Source: Ophthalmolycus amberensis (lineage: Eukaryota > Chordata > Actinopteri > Perciformes > Zoarcidae). From it: a stretch of 64,000 nt of DNA. Below the pieces are notes generated by a model. It ran no database searches. It had not been told where the DNA came from and saw only the letters and a program-made list of their open reading frames with translations. The stretch is from contig JAFEUB010001103.1 in the NCBI GenBank assembly GCA_024529925.1, forward strand, positions 1,331,001 to 1,395,000, given 5' to 3'. This document shows, piece by piece, positions 60,159-64,000 of the stretch (position 1 is its first letter; each line of letters begins with the position of its first letter). The position numbers were made by a program, and so were the translations under genes.

Positions 60159-62027
60159 CTGGAGATGATGTCGGAGGTAAGGGAAGCAGGAAGGATTAAA
60201 AAAAAGAAAAGACAGGAAAAAGAGTGAAAGAGAGAGTGAGTGGCAAAAAAGTGAAAAGAAAGTTATTGAGATTGCTTTTGGTTCGCGAGGGATGCCGTGA
60301 CCTAGCTGGAGGAGGTGAAACAGAAATCATTTCATCAGATTGTTCCACATCGCCACTTCCATCACTCCAGCACACAAACTGTTTCCTGTCACAGTCTGTC
60401 CACGGGCATGCCCACAAGACACTGTCACAGACAGAACAACACATCACCGATACCAGCCAACCCCGAGGTGCCCGGATGGCATCTTCTAACATCTAAATTA
60501 CAGAGCACAGATTTCATTTGTTCTTATCTGTCATTTTTCTCTTTTCTTATTTTTTTTTTTGTCTCCAACACACTGGAGAGTGGTTAGATTATCCGTGCTC
60601 CAGTTGTTTCCACTACACCTAAATTCCTAATACACATTACCTAATGCGTAGTGCATCTGAGCAAATACGCCAATAAAGAGCGCGGCTCCACGTTGCCTTT
60701 GTTTCAAATAGACCTTGACTGTTTTTCAGGGCATTTGTCTGCTCGGTCATGCACGCACGTTAATTTATCATCGGCAACATCTCTGCCTTCTAATCGTGGC
60801 TGACTGACTACAGTGGGCTTACAGAGACCGTTACCCTGGTGATCCTGCCTCATCGCATCGCCGCTTGGTGTGCGCGCACACACATACACACAAACACACA
60901 CACACACACACACACGCACACAAACGTAACAGACATACTTGTCAGAGAATACATGTTGTCTGCATTCACACAAGCAGCATGATGGTGATGAACCCTGCAT
61001 ACAAAATCTTCTGATCTCAATCTTAATGAGCAATTACCGGATTACGGTTGATGAAGTGAACAGAGGAGATCTTTAACACACACACACACACACACATTTC
61101 CATCCTTTTCTAGGTCAGTTATTTGAACATTACACGGCCTGTTTAGTTTCCTGTTTACACAGAGAGTCATATTGTGTTCTATACAACGTGTAGGCTCCAC
61201 GTTACGTAGGACTGTTCGCGTCATCTGCTGACACCAAACAAGCTATAATCTGAAAAAACAAACCAAAAGGGGAAATAGATAAATAAGTGTGTCCAACCCC
61301 GCTCTATAGAGATATAAATAGCATGTGAAGTCCCCAGCTGGAAACCACACAGCCAGGGACAATGCTGCGGCTCTGCATGTATCCACTTTGATCATTGGAC
61401 TAATAGTCTTGACCTGGGATTAACACGGGCCGAGAGACAAAAAGGCCCGCTACCAGTGTGGAGACTCTCGACTCCCCCAGCTCTGACACACCCAGCCTTG
61501 ATCTGACACGCCTCTGGGGAATCAGAGCGCAGATTATGGGGAAGTTCACTAATGTGGCTGGCTGGCGTGAGATTTAAGAGCAGTCAAACAGAAAGCCAGA
61601 CATAGTATGCTGCCAAATGGATTAAGCTCTGGCTGCACACTGCCCCCCCCCCTCTCCTCACCCATCACCTCCCTCATTCTCACTCTCGCATACTTTCCCC
61701 ATCGACTCGCACCTTCTCTGTCGCGCACACACGCCGAGCGCAGCGCAGCCACACTCCACATGCGTGAGCATACGCGGCAAATACAAACCTGGAGCCGAGA
61801 CGCAGGGGGAAGATGAAGAGATGGGAGGGAGAGGGAGGAGGGAGGGAGAGTCCGGGAGGAGAGGGGGGAGAACAAGGGGAAGGGGGGAAAACACACAACT
61901 AGGACAGTCTTATGTAATTCCTCTCATCCTTATGCATGCATGCACATAAAACACACACTCATACACACTTCACGCTCCATCAGACACACACAGACTCACA
62001 CATGCTCAGATCTTATCTCCTTTGCAA

Positions 62028-62060
<33 letters not shown>

Positions 62061-64000
62061 CACACACTCTCTCTCTATCCCCGTCCATCTGATTGCTGCA
62101 GGCCGTAGTCTGGAGGAGAGCAGAGTAGCAGTGGGGTTTTGCATTATTAAGCAGAAGCTGACAAACGCACAACTACGGCTACAGTAGCTACACGGCAGAG
62201 CTGACTGGAGCATTAAACAGTGTCTGAGCCCCATTGTGCACACTGGAGACGCCTTCGTACTGTATGTCTGTCCAGAAACAACCTCCATAAATCATTAAAG
62301 CTAACCTCCCAACACCACCATGAAAAAAGACCTGAGTTTAAAACTTTCATTTCTGTAAAAATACACCAGTAAAATGCAGACTGGGTCCTTTTAGAGCATC
62401 CAAAGTCAATGACTCTAACTAATGCATTAACATGTATTAGTTATGTTAATAACTTATAACCGTTTAATGTAGTAGCAGGGTGAGGTGGCTCATTTAATCT
62501 ATAAATAATGGCGTCATTTGAATATTATTATTTCAAAAGATGATTATGAGCATGTGATGAAAATTTAAATCAGGGGAGTTAAGGTACCATGTCCCTTGTC
62601 AAATTCCTGAGTAAATGTACGAGATAATGTTTCATCGCTGGTCTGAGATGTAGTTTTCTCAGAATTTGTTCGTAAGTTAGTTATTAGTCAGTTAGCAGGT
62701 AGATAGTTAGCTCGTTATTTTACATTTCTACGTCATCTCAAAAATGTGGTCCACCCCACACTGGCTTGACAGCGCTCTATGTTAAATATCCAAAATACAG
62801 CAAACACTTTCCCATATATGTAAAACCCCCCAAAAAGGATCTTACGGCTAGATTCATTGAATGGAATGCATGTCTATAAACACATTTGGAAGTACCGGTA
62901 GATATCCCACTGATAAGCAGAGGAAAGTGTGAAAGAAAAGTTAATTGTTTCTGATAATTGTACACCCTGTGAACCCTGACGCCATTTTCACTGTGGCTTT
63001 TCGCACGTCTGCCAGTCTGCTAACTACGGCATAGACACATAAATAGAACTGTTTGTCTTAACAGTCACCTGACTTCAACTCTCAGTTCTCCTTTAACCTT
63101 TAGCTGACCTCTTTGTTCCCCTCCTCCCACACATCAGCATGTGACACCTACATCCTTTAGAGCAAAGGTATGAAAGCCAAATGTAACTCTAATACGGCGC
63201 TCTTGTTCTGTGGAGACCATTGATCTCTGAATGACCTGAGCCTATTTGCATATACGCTATAATAAACTGTGAAATGCTTTGTATGTGACCAACCTGGTCT
63301 CCATGATCGATTATATACACGATATAGACTCTTTCTAGAATAACATGTAAATCATTAAGAGCACACATTGGGCACGACCACTTTCCTGTTCCAAATGGAA
63401 CTACTGTCCTGTCTCAAAAGTAAGAGGTAAAATATGATCAGATCTCAGCATCATCATCTTCATTCTAATTGATTTCTAATTGATTTCTAAAACACATACA
63501 GTAGTAAACAAGGTCAGCAAGAAAGCGACGTCTCAAGACAAACACCTCCTCCTCTCTCTCCCTCCCTTCGCGGTCTCCCTCTTTCACACATAAACCTCCC
63601 ACACAAAACAGACTTAGTCAAGAGTAGCCTTTAGTCTGGCACCCAGGGTTTGTGTGTGTGTTGGTTTGTGTGTGTGCACACATGTGCAGAGCCATTTCAA
63701 TGGTTGAGTTTCCCTGATGTCCCTGTCCTGTCCCGTTAACAGGCCCCGTAACAACAGAGGTAAACGACAACCAAAAAGCCAAAGGGGGAAGTCACTTTGA
63801 CGAGGGGGGGACATCGCATCACGGGGACACCACCGTCTCAAATACAGACTTATGATTGGTTTTGTTTGTAGATATATGTCATACAATGGCATATATATAC
63901 TGTATACTAATGGCACATCTGATGTGGGATTTATTTCTTGGCGTAAAATGGTCAGATATGTTTTCTGTGAACTCCCCCTGCTAACGTTTCATTTGGTTTC
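60159..64000. other. cnksr2 intron, right edge
   Basis: I looked on the minus strand for the preceding CRIC exon (human QQDCTVYETENKILHV region) and did not find it. The stretch contains CA tracts at 60884-60915, 61076-61096 and 62028-62066, a C run near 61645 and otherwise unremarkable intronic DNA. Confidence 0.5.

Noticed and set aside
60196..60492. 98-residue minus-strand open frame just upstream of a cnksr2 exon
   Set aside because: No resemblance to the CRIC domain expected there, and no splice phase that joins it to exon 60158-60039.

Overview
The window looks like nuclear DNA of a ray-finned (teleost, probably percomorph) fish. Coding sequence is split into short GT-AG exons with long introns. 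Dinucleotide and homopolymer microsatellites are everywhere, and several fish-type LINE tails and short interspersed repeats are recognisable. All four recognisable protein genes lie on the minus strand, and all have human counterparts on the X chromosome.

From left to right: (1) 1270-1796, the first two coding exons of an SH2D1A (SAP)-like adaptor, the rest lying beyond the left edge. (2) 5836-7104, an intact single-coding-exon angiotensin II type-2-like receptor (agtr2), with a spliced 5' UTR exon near 7760-8008 and a TATA box at 8036-8042. (3) 9102-16160, a very large AT-rich tandem array built from 37-bp and 24/25-bp versions of one 19-bp core, organised into higher-order blocks. It is followed by a LINE fragment and a decayed tail of the array up to 17445. 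(4) 18183-23255, repeat-rich intergenic DNA with a 5'-truncated LINE and common fish repeats. (5) 24321-32221, apool (MICOS subunit MIC27), reconstructed here as 11 exons with consistent splice phases. It has one apparent 1-nt frameshift and a coding 18-bp minisatellite. (6) 35873-60158, the 3' two thirds or so of cnksr2 (connector enhancer of KSR 2): 17 exons from the end of the CRIC domain through PDZ and PH to the C-terminal PDZ ligand ETHV. The N-terminal SAM exons must lie to the right of the window.

The genes are not an operon and do not share a pathway: lymphocyte signalling, peptide hormone receptor, mitochondrial cristae and Ras/MAPK scaffold. Their shared interest is conserved X-type linkage and uniform orientation. 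The most unusual object is the 7-kb array between agtr2 and apool. It is highly homogeneous, ends abruptly on the agtr2 side, decays on the apool side, and shows nested segmental amplification. Other points worth checking are the apool frameshift, the lineage-variable apool minisatellite, CA/TG repeats placed directly at four cnksr2 splice sites, and an expanded third intracellular loop in agtr2. Exon coordinates were worked out by eye from homology, splice consensus and phase; no alignment or expression data were available.
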